Positions 1 through 8,889 of a stretch of DNA of 64,000 nt are shown one piece after another. The position numbers were made by a program, and so were the translations under genes. How positions within the stretch are numbered: position 1 is the first letter of the stretch; each line of letters starts with the position of its first letter. The notes beneath the pieces are model-generated. The model saw only the letters and a list, made by a program, of their open reading frames with translations, was not told where the DNA came from and did no database searches. The stretch is taken from assembly GCA_947502835.1 (NCBI GenBank), contig CANNBJ010000002.1:124001-188000 (forward strand). Reading direction: 5' to 3'. This DNA is from Bdellovibrionales bacterium (GTDB taxonomy: Bacteria; Bdellovibrionota; UBA1018; CAIMNF01).

Positions 1-504
1 CTCTCCATCCACCAAAGCCCTGCCTTCGCCAATCAACACGAGGGCGAGATGCGCAAGCGGGGAGAGGTCACCGCTCGCCCCCACACTTCCCTGCTCGGGA
101 ATGTAGGGAATGATGTCGTGATTCAAAAGATCCAGGAGACCGTTCACCACAGGGAGACTCACGCCTGAGTTTCCCTGCGTAAGAGTTGCCGCACGAAGAA
201 GCACCATTGCCCGTACGAGCCCGGGTTCCAACGGATCCCCGGTTCCCACGGCGTGGGACCGGAGCAAATTGACCTGGAGTCGGGCAAGATCCTTTTCCTC
301 AATCCGAACATTCGACAGCAATCCGAAACCGGTATTCACTCCATAGATGGTTTCACCCGAGACCGCCTTCTTCAGGAGATAGCGGTTTGCCTTCTCGATT
401 CTTTTGATGGCCGAATGGGCAAGCCGCACCCTCACGCCTCCTCCGGAGATCCGATGCACATCCTCCAGAGTCAACTCCGATTTGCCGAGCTCAAATGTTC
501 TCAT
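1..504 (-). CDS. hutH: Histidine ammonia-lyase, N-terminal part (runs off left edge)
   Basis: The first 168 codons of an MIO-dependent aromatic ammonia-lyase are present. The segment VGASGDLSPLAHLALVLIGE contains the Ala-Ser-Gly triad that cyclises to the 4-methylideneimidazole-5-one cofactor, and the upstream GVNTGFG motif is also typical of HutH. The enzyme converts histidine to urocanate plus ammonia in the cytoplasm. The ATG at 504 overlaps the rpe stop as ATGA, so it is the last visible gene of the lptG-def-fmt-rpe operon. No other hut gene is in the window, so an alternative role (another aromatic amino-acid lyase) cannot be excluded without the missing C-terminal two thirds. Confidence 0.9.
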   Translation of the reverse strand, partial: MRTFELGKSELTLEDVHRISGGGVRVRLAHSAIKRIEKANRYLLKKAVSGETIYGVNTGFGLLSNVRIEEKDLARLQVNLLRSHAVGTGDPLEPGLVRAMVLLRAATLTQGNSGVSLPVVNGLLDLLNHDIIPYIPEQGSVGASGDLSPLAHLALVLIGEGRALVDGE

Positions 505-1151
505 GAGATCACCGCCTTCAATTCGTCCCATGCCTTTTTTCTGTCCTTTGCACCGAAAATCGCAGAACCCGCGACGAACACCTCGACTCCCGCATCCTTG
601 CATGCCTTCGCGGTCACCGCATTGATTCCGCCATCAATTTCAATCAGAAAGGAAAGGCCCTTGGCTTTCTTCATTTCGGACAGCCATTTCACCTTTTCCA
701 GCGACTCCGGCATGAACCCCTGCCCCCCGAACCCGGGTTCCACACTCATGACCAGAACGAGATCCAGTTCGGACAGATAGGGCTCGAGCATCGCTGCGGG
801 AGTTGCGGGCTTGATGGAAATACCTGCCTTTTTCCCCGATTGGCGGATCATTCTCAGGAGCTCAGGCACCCGCTCCACCGCTTCCAGGTGAAACGTGATC
901 ACATCCGCACCCGCACGCAAAAACCAGGGAATCATCTTCTCGGGCTCTTTGACCATGAGGTGGCAATCCAAGGTGCTCCTGGTTTTTGAGCGGATGGAAT
1001 TGACCACGACCGGACCGATGGTCAGGTTCGGAACAAAATGTCCGTCCATCACATCGACATGCAGCCAAGTGGCACCAAAGCCCTCGACCTCCTCGATTTC
1101 ATTTTGAAGTCGTGAAAAATCCGCCGACAGCAATGAGGGTGCAATGATCAT
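501..1151 (-). CDS. rpe: Ribulose-phosphate 3-epimerase
   Basis: This 216-residue TIM barrel has the usual Rpe length. It interconverts ribulose-5-phosphate and xylulose-5-phosphate in the pentose phosphate pathway. Family signatures are the N-terminal APSLLSADF, the metal-binding HVDVMDGHFVPNLTIGP block around residue 30, HLMV near 65, VMSVEPGFGGQ near 135 and the phosphate-binding IDGGIN and AGSAIF segments near the C terminus. It overlaps fmt upstream by 4 nt and hutH downstream by 4 nt, both as ATGA junctions, which points to translational coupling. Confidence 0.97.
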   Translation of the reverse strand: MIIAPSLLSADFSRLQNEIEEVEGFGATWLHVDVMDGHFVPNLTIGPVVVNSIRSKTRSTLDCHLMVKEPEKMIPWFLRAGADVITFHLEAVERVPELLRMIRQSGKKAGISIKPATPAAMLEPYLSELDLVLVMSVEPGFGGQGFMPESLEKVKWLSEMKKAKGLSFLIEIDGGINAVTAKACKDAGVEVFVAGSAIFGAKDRKKAWDELKAVIS

Positions 1152-2104
1152 GTTTCAAAAACCTCCTTGAGACCGAGGGGCATTTCCAAACCCCGTCCCT
1201 GAAGACCATTGAGGAAATCCTGCCCGCTCACCGGCTTTTTGCCTTCCTCCTGAAGCTCCAAAATCTGATAAGCGCCCTGTCCGCACTGAAGGAACAATTC
1301 CCCCCCAAAGGTGTGAAGCATGCCCGCAGGCCCCGGACGTCCCGGAGTGAATGCGACAAGCCTTCCTTTTTTGATCTTGATCTTGATCCCGGCCAGGGTC
1401 TCGATTCTCGTCCCGGGCCAAGGATTCAACGCCCGCACGGCAAGGTCAATTTGCCTTGCAGGTTTTTTCCAGTCAAGAAGCTCCATTTCTTTCTGAAGCT
1501 TGTGAGCGTACGTGACCTTGGATTCATCCTGTGGAATTCCGGAAAGCGTTTTCTCCAAAAGCCCCTTCAAGGTGGGCACAATCAGTTTCGCTCCAAGTTC
1601 GCTCAACCGGTCATGAAGCGTCTCGGCGGTATCATCCATCCTGATCGGGGTACTCTCTTGAAGAAGAATGTCACCCGCATCGAGCTTTGGCACAATCTTC
1701 ATCGTCGTAATACCGGTTTCGGCATCCCCCGCCAAAATCGACCACTGGATCGGCGCGGCTCCACGCCACCTGGGCAAAAGAGAGGAGTGGATGTTGATGG
1801 TTCCAAAGCGCGGAGCCTCAATCACGGGAAGCTTCAGGATCTGGCCATACGCCACCACCACGATGAAATCCGGATCGAAGGAACGGATCCGTTCGATCTC
1901 CTCGGGAATCGAGACTTTTTCCGGAGTAAAGACAGGCACTCCGGCATCAAGGGCGACCTCTTTCACGGGGGATGCCTTGAGCTTCAAACCACGCCCCACA
2001 GGACGGTCGGGCTGTGAATACACAGCGACGACTTGAGAGTTCCCGAGGAGCGTTTTGAGGGCGGGAACCGCAAACTCCGGGGTTCCCATGAAGACCACTC
2101 TCAT
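1148..2104 (-). CDS. fmt: Methionyl-tRNA formyltransferase
   Basis: The 318-residue protein matches full-length Fmt. It transfers a formyl group from 10-formyl-THF to initiator Met-tRNA. The N-terminal catalytic domain starts MRVVFMGTPEFAVPAL and carries the hallmark SLLPRWRGAAPIQW (around residues 108-121) and a TGITTMKI motif with LDAGDIL. A C-terminal OB-like tRNA-binding domain follows from about residue 205. It overlaps def by 4 nt. The def-fmt pairing, formylating initiator Met and then removing the formyl group, is widely conserved. Confidence 0.97.
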   Translation of the reverse strand: MRVVFMGTPEFAVPALKTLLGNSQVVAVYSQPDRPVGRGLKLKASPVKEVALDAGVPVFTPEKVSIPEEIERIRSFDPDFIVVVAYGQILKLPVIEAPRFGTINIHSSLLPRWRGAAPIQWSILAGDAETGITTMKIVPKLDAGDILLQESTPIRMDDTAETLHDRLSELGAKLIVPTLKGLLEKTLSGIPQDESKVTYAHKLQKEMELLDWKKPARQIDLAVRALNPWPGTRIETLAGIKIKIKKGRLVAFTPGRPGPAGMLHTFGGELFLQCGQGAYQILELQEEGKKPVSGQDFLNGLQGRGLEMPLGLKEVFET

Positions 2105-2685
2105 GAACCGCCCTCGAGCTTTCTTGCTTTCAACAGCTTCTTCTTTGCAAATTCCTTCTTCAGCTGGCTGAGTCGATCAATGAACAGAGTTCCGTCAAGG
2201 TGATCCATTTCGTGCTGCAGGCAAACTGCAAGCAGCCCTTCCGCGTCGAGGGTTTTCGCAAGACCATCGATGCTTTGATATTGAACTTTGATGATCTCGG
2301 CCCTTTGAACTTCGGCAGTATAGTCCGGCACCGAGAGGCATGCTTCCTTCATGGTGGACTTGCCCTCTCGCAGGATGATCTCCGGATTGATCAGGATCAG
2401 CGGTTTCTTGCCGGAGATGATCTGGCCGTTCACCACTTCTCCTGCCGGCGCCTGCTCGCCGGGCTTCAACTCGTCCGGATCCGTCACATCATACTCGGTG
2501 TCCACCACAATGATGCGCTCGAGGATTCCGACCTGGTTTGCCGCAAGACCGATTCCAGGGGCATCATACATGGTTTCGAGCATGTCATCCGCGAGCTTGT
2601 AGTACTCCTTTCCCACCCTCGAAACGGGCTGGGCTTTTTTTGCGAGAACATCATCCGGAAAGGTGTAAATCCTGAGCTTTGCCAT
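2101..2685 (-). CDS. def: Peptide deformylase
   Basis: The 194-residue metalloenzyme removes the N-formyl group from nascent proteins. All three family motifs are visible: GIGLAANQVG near residue 46, EACLSVPD near 117 (the Cys is a metal ligand; the usual EGCLS is here EACLS) and HEMDHLDG near 160 (two His ligands and the catalytic Glu). A roughly 15-residue insertion with PGEQAPAGEVVNG lies between motifs 1 and 2. The gene sits 4 nt downstream of the lptG-like gene and overlaps fmt, so it is inside one operon. Confidence 0.97.
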   Translation of the reverse strand: MAKLRIYTFPDDVLAKKAQPVSRVGKEYYKLADDMLETMYDAPGIGLAANQVGILERIIVVDTEYDVTDPDELKPGEQAPAGEVVNGQIISGKKPLILINPEIILREGKSTMKEACLSVPDYTAEVQRAEIIKVQYQSIDGLAKTLDAEGLLAVCLQHEMDHLDGTLFIDRLSQLKKEFAKKKLLKARKLEGGS

Positions 2686-2689
2686 CTCT

Positions 2690-3760
2690 TTATGCTTTCA
2701 TCCCTCTTAGCAAATAGAGCGCAAAAAAGCCAAAAATTACGGTCGGCGACCAGGCAGCCGCCACAGGCGGAAGTGCGCCATTCTGCCCGAGGGACATCGA
2801 AACGGAATTCGAGAGCCAATAGAAAAACGTGATGGCGAAGGCAATGGTGAGGTCCCGCCCCATCCGGCCTTCCCGCCCCCGGGAAACAGAGAAGGGAATC
2901 GCGAGCAAGAACATCACAATGGAAATGAAACTCAGGCTGAAACGACTGTGGAGCTTGACCTCAAGCCCCCGGGAGTCGATTCCGCTTTCACGGTTCGAGC
3001 GAATGAACCGCAGGAGATCCTTGATCCTGAGTCGATCCACCTCTTTTTCGATCATCTTGAAATCCTTCGGCGTTTCCTTGATGACCAATTCACGCGTGAC
3101 AAAAGGCTCGCTCTCCGGAAATCCAGTTTTCGGATTGAAAACGGTCTTTCTCCCGGACCTCAGTTCCCAAGTGCCATTCTTGAAAACGGCCTCATCTGCG
3201 TGCATCTCCTCTTTGATATTGAATGCATCGTCAAACTCGTAGATTCCCACACCCAGAATCCTTCCCTGCTGGGGGTCGAACTTCTGCAGATGGTAGATAT
3301 ACCGGTTCGAGCGGTACCAAATCTTTTCCTGCTTCACATCGAGGAAGAAGTCCTGGCGTTTCTTGATCTCCCTCCAATAAAAAACGCTCTTCTTTTCATT
3401 CACCGCAGGAAGAATCCGGTCCTGAAGCACGAGGGAAAAACAGCTGAAAACAAAAACGATGGGAAAGAGTACGCTCATCACCTGGCGGATTCCGATTCCG
3501 ATCGAATAGCACGCGACAAGCTCATTGGTTTTGCTCAAGGCGGAGAGTGTGAGAATCGTTGCCATCAGGACGGCAGGCGGGGCGACCATGATCCAAAGTC
3601 CCGGCACGTCATACAGGGTCATGATGACTCTTTGGGCTAAACTGTAGTCGTTGACTTGCGTGATGAGGGATTGAAAAAACAGCAACACCACCAGCCCCGA
3701 GGCGCTCAGGAGCAGATTCCGAAAATAGGCGACCGCAATGTATCGAGCTAGTATTTGCAT
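2690..3760 (-). CDS. lptG: LptF/LptG-family lipopolysaccharide export permease
   Basis: The 356-residue inner-membrane protein has the YjgP/YjgQ family layout: three N-terminal membrane helices, a periplasmic beta-jellyroll region (about residues 130-260, with the Trp/Tyr-rich IWYRSNRYIYHL strand) and three C-terminal helices. With LptB2 and LptC it extracts LPS and hands it to the periplasmic bridge. The periplasmic sequence is closer in style to LptG than LptF, but only one of the pair is present, so the exact name is inferred. It is divergent from lepB (26-bp gap) and heads the def-fmt-rpe-hutH operon. Confidence 0.85.
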   Translation of the reverse strand: MQILARYIAVAYFRNLLLSASGLVVLLFFQSLITQVNDYSLAQRVIMTLYDVPGLWIMVAPPAVLMATILTLSALSKTNELVACYSIGIGIRQVMSVLFPIVFVFSCFSLVLQDRILPAVNEKKSVFYWREIKKRQDFFLDVKQEKIWYRSNRYIYHLQKFDPQQGRILGVGIYEFDDAFNIKEEMHADEAVFKNGTWELRSGRKTVFNPKTGFPESEPFVTRELVIKETPKDFKMIEKEVDRLRIKDLLRFIRSNRESGIDSRGLEVKLHSRFSLSFISIVMFLLAIPFSVSRGREGRMGRDLTIAFAITFFYWLSNSVSMSLGQNGALPPVAAAWSPTVIFGFFALYLLRGMKA

Positions 3761-3786
3761 GAAATCAGGGTTAACTTGAAGCCATT

Positions 3787-4581
3787 ATGGCAGAAGAGAT
3801 CAAAGAGGGACAGCCGGGAATCCCTGTGCCTTCCAAGAAAAAGGTGATTTGGGACAATATAACCTCGCTGGGTTCGGCCCTACTCCTCGTCCTCGTCATC
3901 CGATCGAGCGTGATCGAGGCATTTAAAATCCCGTCGGGCTCCATGATTCCAACCCTTTTGATCGGGGACCAGATTTTCGTGAACAAATTCTCCTACGGAC
4001 TCAGGGTTCCCTTTACGGATTGGATCGGCAGCCGGCCGCTGTACTTCGTCCGCTTTGCCCCGCCATCGAGGGGTGACATCATTGTGTTCAAGTACCCCGA
4101 CCAACCCGATATTTATTTTATCAAGCGGGTGGTCGGCATTCCGGGTGACACCGTGGAGGTCAAGGAAAAGCGCGTATACATCAACGACAAGCCTTTTGAG
4201 CAGGTTGAGATCCCTGCAGAAAAGCTCTCTGAAATCTATGCTTCGATCGACAGCATGGGGAACGAGGGATCGCGGGAAAATCTCAAGGTTGTGTACGAAA
4301 AATTCGATCGCGATCAAGGCACCGTAATGGTGGACTCTCTTCGCTCGACCCCCGAATCCATGGGCAAGGTGACGGTACCCGCTGACAGCTACTTCGTCAT
4401 GGGAGACAACCGGGACAATTCGCGCGACAGCAGATTCTGGGATACCACTCATTTTGTGCCGTTTGACAATATCAAGGGCAAGGCCGTGGTCATCTGGCTT
4501 TCCATGTGCCTCTTTGGAGAAGAGTGTGAGCGCTTGAATTCAAAAACGCACTTCGAGAGAATCGGCAAGATTCTCCACTAA
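3787..4581 (+). CDS. lepB: Signal peptidase I
   Basis: The 264-residue membrane-anchored serine protease removes signal peptides of exported proteins. The catalytic Ser lies in KIPSGSMIPTL (about residue 51) just after the N-terminal membrane anchor. The general-base Lys is in YFIKRVVGIPGD (about residue 117), and the C-terminal box GDNRDNSRDSRFW is intact. An insertion of about 60 residues between the Lys motif and the C-terminal box is longer than in minimal SipS-type enzymes. Its 3' end overlaps the convergent CFI-box gene by 42 nt. Confidence 0.96.
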   Translation: MAEEIKEGQPGIPVPSKKKVIWDNITSLGSALLLVLVIRSSVIEAFKIPSGSMIPTLLIGDQIFVNKFSYGLRVPFTDWIGSRPLYFVRFAPPSRGDIIVFKYPDQPDIYFIKRVVGIPGDTVEVKEKRVYINDKPFEQVEIPAEKLSEIYASIDSMGNEGSRENLKVVYEKFDRDQGTVMVDSLRSTPESMGKVTVPADSYFVMGDNRDNSRDSRFWDTTHFVPFDNIKGKAVVIWLSMCLFGEECERLNSKTHFERIGKILH

Positions 4582-5262
4582 TCGCGCAAAGGCCTTTCGA
4601 ACTCTGATCGGGAGGCGAATCACGAGTCGCGCAAGACCGGGTCCGGCAAAGTAATACAGTCGCACGAAACCTCTCCCGGCCGGGGAGGCCATGAGTCGAT
4701 GGTCCCTGAACCGTCTCAATTGCGGAAGACTTCGCTCAGGCAAGTACTCCTCGACCGCTGTGGCAAGAAAGCACTTGCCGCCTCCGAGCTGCAAATGGGC
4801 CGCCTTGAACTCTTTCCGGTTTTTCGGGCTCCCGTTGACAAGGAATTTCCGGATCAATTCGGCCGAGACGTGTTGGAAGGGCATCCCTCTCGAAAACATC
4901 ACAAATCGGTCGAGGTAAAACCGGAAACGGTCAAACGCCTTTTTTCCTCCGAGGTCATGAACCTTGGAGAGATCCCAATAGACCCCGGTCAACAACAACA
5001 ACTCGGCCACATCCTTTTTCGGGTCGAAGTGTTTTGGCTGAAGTTCATCGCGGCCCACATCTTTTGCCTTTTCGAGGATCTCGATGTAGCCAAAGTAATT
5101 ATGAAGAGCTTCCTTCAGGTTCCCCTGCTTGAATGCAGAAGCACCGCTACGGGCGTATTCCATGCGCTTGACAAAGAGCTTGGTTGTGCGCTCCCGCTCG
5201 GCCTTTTCCATCTGCGTTTTTACTTTTTTTCGCGCCCTGCCCGAAAGAGTTTTTTCTTCCAC
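4540..5262 (-). CDS. CFI-box domain protein of unknown function
   Basis: This 240-residue protein starts with a Lys/Arg/Glu-rich, probably coiled-coil segment (residues 1-40). A helical TPR-like region follows (RSGASAFKQGNLKEALHNY). Around residue 164 the motif CFLATAVEEYLPE begins, followed by LRRFRDHRLM and RLYYFAGPGLARLV. This C/F/I/ATA-FRD-YY-P pattern is that of the 'CFI-box' C-terminal domain found in many uncharacterised bacterial proteins. No signal peptide is evident. It lies 9 nt downstream of priA in the same operon and overlaps lepB at the 3' ends. Its function is unknown. Confidence 0.85.
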   Translation of the reverse strand: MEEKTLSGRARKKVKTQMEKAERERTTKLFVKRMEYARSGASAFKQGNLKEALHNYFGYIEILEKAKDVGRDELQPKHFDPKKDVAELLLLTGVYWDLSKVHDLGGKKAFDRFRFYLDRFVMFSRGMPFQHVSAELIRKFLVNGSPKNRKEFKAAHLQLGGGKCFLATAVEEYLPERSLPQLRRFRDHRLMASPAGRGFVRLYYFAGPGLARLVIRLPIRVRKAFARLVENLADSLEVRF

Positions 5263-5271
5263 AGCCTCATT

Positions 5272-7284
5272 CTACGAATGATAGGGGTCCACGTCCACCA
5301 CTAGATTGATATCGCCATCGGCCGAGATTGCCCGAATCATCCTCGAGATCCTGAACAGAAGATCAAGACCCGGACTCTTGAGATACAGATCGTAACGATA
5401 CCGGTTCTGTGCGCGAAACAGCAGCGCTTCCGATGGCCCAAGCATCCGGTCCGCTAGCGACTCCCCAAGCTCATCGCGGACCCTGGCTGCAATGCCTGAA
5501 GCAAAATCACGGCATTTTCCCTCCTGCTCATGCTCGAAGCGGTAACGCACCAACCTCGAGTCGGGCGGATAATGGAGCATCTTCCGCATTTCAAGCTCAT
5601 CTTGAATGAACTCCGCGACTGAAGCCTCGCCCTTCAGGATTTTGATCACCGGGTGCTCGAGGTCATACCCCTGCAGATAGACCCTCCCCGGAAGACCCGA
5701 CCGGCCCGCACGACCCGAAACCTGGATCAAGGTCTGAAGCGCTCGCTCGGATGCCCTGAAATCGGGCCACTTCAAAAGGGCATCCACACTGGCCACGACC
5801 ACACAGGTCACCTTCGGAAAATCGTGACCCTTGACCAGCATCTGGGTTCCAATCAGTACATTTGCCCTGAGACTTCGAAACTCCTCGAGCGTTTCCTCGA
5901 GTCTTTTCTGGGAGGTGATCTGGTCGCGATCCAACCGGAGCGTCTTTGCACCGGTCAGGACGAGCGAGAGGTCATCCTCCAACGATTCCGTGCCCGACCC
6001 CATCCCGAAGAGCTCGCCACCTCCGCATTCGCCACACGTCTTTGGAACCCTTGTTTTCAATCCGCACACATGACACTTAAGTTCGTTTCGCTTCAGGTAA
6101 TGGGTCATCGAAATCGAGCATTGATCGCATTTCTTCACCCATCCACAGCTTTGGCACAGAAGGAACTGTGAATACCCTCGCCGATTCAGGAAGATCATGA
6201 CTTGCTCGCCCCGATCAATGGTCTCCTGCATCGCACGGATGGTTGTTTCGGCCAGCGGTGTTTTCACGGTTCCCGCGCCCACCGGAGGCTCCTCGATCAG
6301 GGAAACAGGGATGATGCCCGGAAGCGCGCTCCCTGCGAAGCGGCTCTCCAGCTTCAGATGAATCGCGCGCCCCTCCCGCACCCGATTCACACTCTCAAGG
6401 CTTGGCGTGGCACTGCCAAGGACAATCGGAATGCCTGCTTGTTTGGCACGAAAGAGTGCAAGATCCCGTGCATGATACCGGAAGCGCTCCTCCTGCTTAT
6501 AGGTCGAGTCGTGTTCCTCATCGACGACGATCAGGCCAAGATCATGAAAGGGCGCGAACAAAGCGGAGCGGGCGCCGACCACCACCTTGATCTCGCCGCT
6601 CTTGACCTTCCGCCACTGCGTCTGGCGCAGCCCATCCGAGAGGGCGGAATGCCAAAGCACCACCTTCTCCGGCAAACTGGATTGGAACCTCTCGCGAAGC
6701 TGGGCGGTAAGCGAAATTTCCGGTACGAGAATCAAAACAGATCTGCCTGCCCGAAGAATCGAGCGAGCAAGCTCAATGTAAACCTCGGTTTTTCCGCTTC
6801 CCGTCACCCCCTCAAGAACGAAGGCGGATTCCGGACGATCCTGAATCGAGGAGAGCATCTTTTCGAGCACGGTCTTTTGCTCATCCGAGAGTTGCCGCTC
6901 CCGCTTCGGAGCCGGGATCGAATCATCGCCGGCCTCTTTTCCGGATCGGGTTCCGAGGATCTTCTCCAGTTTGGGTGGAGCCGCAACGAACATCGCCTCA
7001 CCAATCGGATATTGGTAATATTCGGAGCCGAACCGACATAATTTCTGAATATCCGCGGGCAGCCTGAACTCCTCGTTCAATCGCTCGGCCACAGCCTTGA
7101 TCTCCACTCCCGGTGGCAGCTCGGGGGGTTCGGATGCGAGCTCTAGAACGCAGGCGTTCAGTTTTGTGCGCCCAAAAGGAACACGAACCCAATCCCCGAC
7201 CGAAACGGGACCAAGCGTGTCCACACTGTATTCATAGTCAAAAAGAGTCTCGAGCGGACGCGGGATCGCGACTTTAACGAACAA
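5272..7284 (-). CDS. priA: Primosomal replication helicase PriA
   Basis: The 670-residue superfamily 2 helicase restarts stalled forks by loading the replisome. It has an N-terminal DNA-binding domain, Walker A GVTGSGKTEVY near residue 159, a DEEH box near 254 and two zinc clusters (CQSCGWVKKCDQC, then CHVCG and CGECGG, around residues 385-425). Helicase motifs V and VI (QVSGRAGR) follow. It is somewhat short for the family (typically about 730). It overlaps the preceding secreted-protein gene by 11 nt. Confidence 0.96.
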   Translation of the reverse strand: MFVKVAIPRPLETLFDYEYSVDTLGPVSVGDWVRVPFGRTKLNACVLELASEPPELPPGVEIKAVAERLNEEFRLPADIQKLCRFGSEYYQYPIGEAMFVAAPPKLEKILGTRSGKEAGDDSIPAPKRERQLSDEQKTVLEKMLSSIQDRPESAFVLEGVTGSGKTEVYIELARSILRAGRSVLILVPEISLTAQLRERFQSSLPEKVVLWHSALSDGLRQTQWRKVKSGEIKVVVGARSALFAPFHDLGLIVVDEEHDSTYKQEERFRYHARDLALFRAKQAGIPIVLGSATPSLESVNRVREGRAIHLKLESRFAGSALPGIIPVSLIEEPPVGAGTVKTPLAETTIRAMQETIDRGEQVMIFLNRRGYSQFLLCQSCGWVKKCDQCSISMTHYLKRNELKCHVCGLKTRVPKTCGECGGGELFGMGSGTESLEDDLSLVLTGAKTLRLDRDQITSQKRLEETLEEFRSLRANVLIGTQMLVKGHDFPKVTCVVVASVDALLKWPDFRASERALQTLIQVSGRAGRSGLPGRVYLQGYDLEHPVIKILKGEASVAEFIQDELEMRKMLHYPPDSRLVRYRFEHEQEGKCRDFASGIAARVRDELGESLADRMLGPSEALLFRAQNRYRYDLYLKSPGLDLLFRISRMIRAISADGDINLVVDVDPYHS

Positions 7285-7975
7285 GTGAAACCCAATCCTT
7301 CACCGACGGCAACTGAGGGGCCGCTCCCGCGATCTTTTCTTTTTCCTTGGGGGCTGGAGAATCGGTTTTGATGGATTTCAATTCAAAGGAGAATGCGTCT
7401 TCCCCCTTGGAGCGCACCAGGGCATTTCTTGGAACCCTTGAGTTTGCGGAAGCGATGGCGAATCCCTGGAACTGCACAGAATCGGATTTTGGATCCAGCG
7501 TCTCGCGGTAAATCAAAGGAGAAAATTCATCCTTTTCAAAGCCGATCAATGCATCAACTCCCCACGCCCAAGCAACCTGACTCCCGATCCGTTCAAGGCG
7601 GGCCTCCTCGGCTTCAGCGGGAAGCACATGCAAGGTCTCAAGGGCCGACTTCACCCGGGCGATGTTCGGATCAAGGGATACACAGAGCCAGAAGCGCCCC
7701 AGCTTATTGATCAGTGCGATGGGACCCTGGATCGATCCCAAGGGCTCATCCGTCGGGGACTGATAACTGGCACTCACTTTTCCGGCAACAAAGTCCAGCC
7801 TCAAGGTTTCTTTGAAAACAGCACGATTCTTGAGATCAGTAACCTTTGCAGTCCACTCGAGACTCTTGAGCCCTGCCCGGGCCGTGACCGCATGACCCAA
7901 GACAAAGCCTGCCGGAGGCAGGTAGGCATTCGCAGTCGATGAAACCAACAAAACAGAAAGCAAAAAGGCTCTCAT
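7274..7975 (-). CDS. Predicted secreted protein, unknown function
   Basis: The 233-residue protein begins with a clear signal peptide (MRAFLLSVLLVSSTANA) and so is probably periplasmic. The mature part is beta-rich with alternating charged strands (LEWTAKVTDLKNRAVFKETL, VQFQGFAIASANSR), suggesting a small beta-sandwich or outer-membrane-associated domain. No enzyme motif was recognised. It overlaps galU by 4 nt (ATGA) and priA by 11 nt, so it is translated within a galU-X-priA-CFI operon. Confidence 0.75.
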   Translation of the reverse strand: MRAFLLSVLLVSSTANAYLPPAGFVLGHAVTARAGLKSLEWTAKVTDLKNRAVFKETLRLDFVAGKVSASYQSPTDEPLGSIQGPIALINKLGRFWLCVSLDPNIARVKSALETLHVLPAEAEEARLERIGSQVAWAWGVDALIGFEKDEFSPLIYRETLDPKSDSVQFQGFAIASANSRVPRNALVRSKGEDAFSFELKSIKTDSPAPKEKEKIAGAAPQLPSVKDWVSLVR

Positions 7976-8850
7976 CTCAAGGCCTTTCCGTGCTTTTCAA
8001 GCAGAGCGAGGATTCCCTCCCGCAGCTCGGGCCTGCGCAAGCCAAAGGTGAGAGTGGCATCAAGATACCCGATCCGGTCTCCGGTATCATATCGATCGCC
8101 CTCGAAGCGATGGGCAAGAAGGCCACGGCTTTTTGCAAGATCCAAAAGAGCATCCGTAAACTGGATCTCTCCATTTTTCCCGGGCTTGGTTCGAGCGATC
8201 GAATCAAAGATCGATGAATCGACAATGTATCTTCCGGGGATGGCAAAACGCGAAGGCGCATCCGCCGGAGCCGGCTTTTCAACCATGGTTTCGACCCGAA
8301 GAGTCCGGTCACCCATTGCCGTTCCCCCGACAATTCCGTACTTCGAGGTTTCGGAAAGCGGAACTTCCATCACACCAACCACGCTAAGTCCTGCGTTTGC
8401 ATGGACCTCCATCAATTGCCTGGTGCAGGGAATCTTCGCATCGATCAAATCATCACCCAGGAGAACGGCAAACGGTTCCTTGCCAACGACAGGTCGGGCA
8501 CATCCGACTGCATGACCAAGACCCGCCGGCTCCTTTTGGTAAACGCAAATGATGTTGCAACTCTCGGCTATGTTTCGAATCCCCCGGGCCATCTCGACCT
8601 TGCCCGCCTTCATCAGGCGATCTTCAAGCTCGTAATTGTAATCAAAATACCGCTCAAGATCCTCTTTATGCCGCGAGGTAACGAGGACAATGTCTTCGAT
8701 CCCGCTCTGAATCGCCTCTTCGACGATATAGTGGATCATGGGTTTGTCGATGATCGGGATCATCTCCTTGGAAACCGTCTTGGTCACAGGAAGAAACCGC
8801 GTACCCAAACCGGCAGCGGGGATGACGGCCTTTCTTACATTCGCTTTCAT
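7972..8850 (-). CDS. galU: UTP-glucose-1-phosphate uridylyltransferase
   Basis: The enzyme makes UDP-glucose for envelope polysaccharides. The nucleotide-binding signature AAGLGTRFLPVTKTVSKEM is at the N terminus, followed by DKPMIHYIVEEA, VTSRHKEDLERYFD, the LLGDDLID active-site segment and VEKPAP. The start is placed at ATG 8850 (MKANVRKAVIPAAG, 292 residues), the usual GalU start. An in-frame ATG at 8904 would add 18 non-conserved residues and run into the upstream gene's promoter region. It is the first gene of its operon and is divergent from the outer-membrane gene at 8890 (39-bp gap). Confidence 0.95.
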   Translation of the reverse strand: MKANVRKAVIPAAGLGTRFLPVTKTVSKEMIPIIDKPMIHYIVEEAIQSGIEDIVLVTSRHKEDLERYFDYNYELEDRLMKAGKVEMARGIRNIAESCNIICVYQKEPAGLGHAVGCARPVVGKEPFAVLLGDDLIDAKIPCTRQLMEVHANAGLSVVGVMEVPLSETSKYGIVGGTAMGDRTLRVETMVEKPAPADAPSRFAIPGRYIVDSSIFDSIARTKPGKNGEIQFTDALLDLAKSRGLLAHRFEGDRYDTGDRIGYLDATLTFGLRRPELREGILALLEKHGKALR

Positions 8851-8889
8851 ATTGCTAAGGCATCTTATCCACGTTAACCAAAGAATAGA

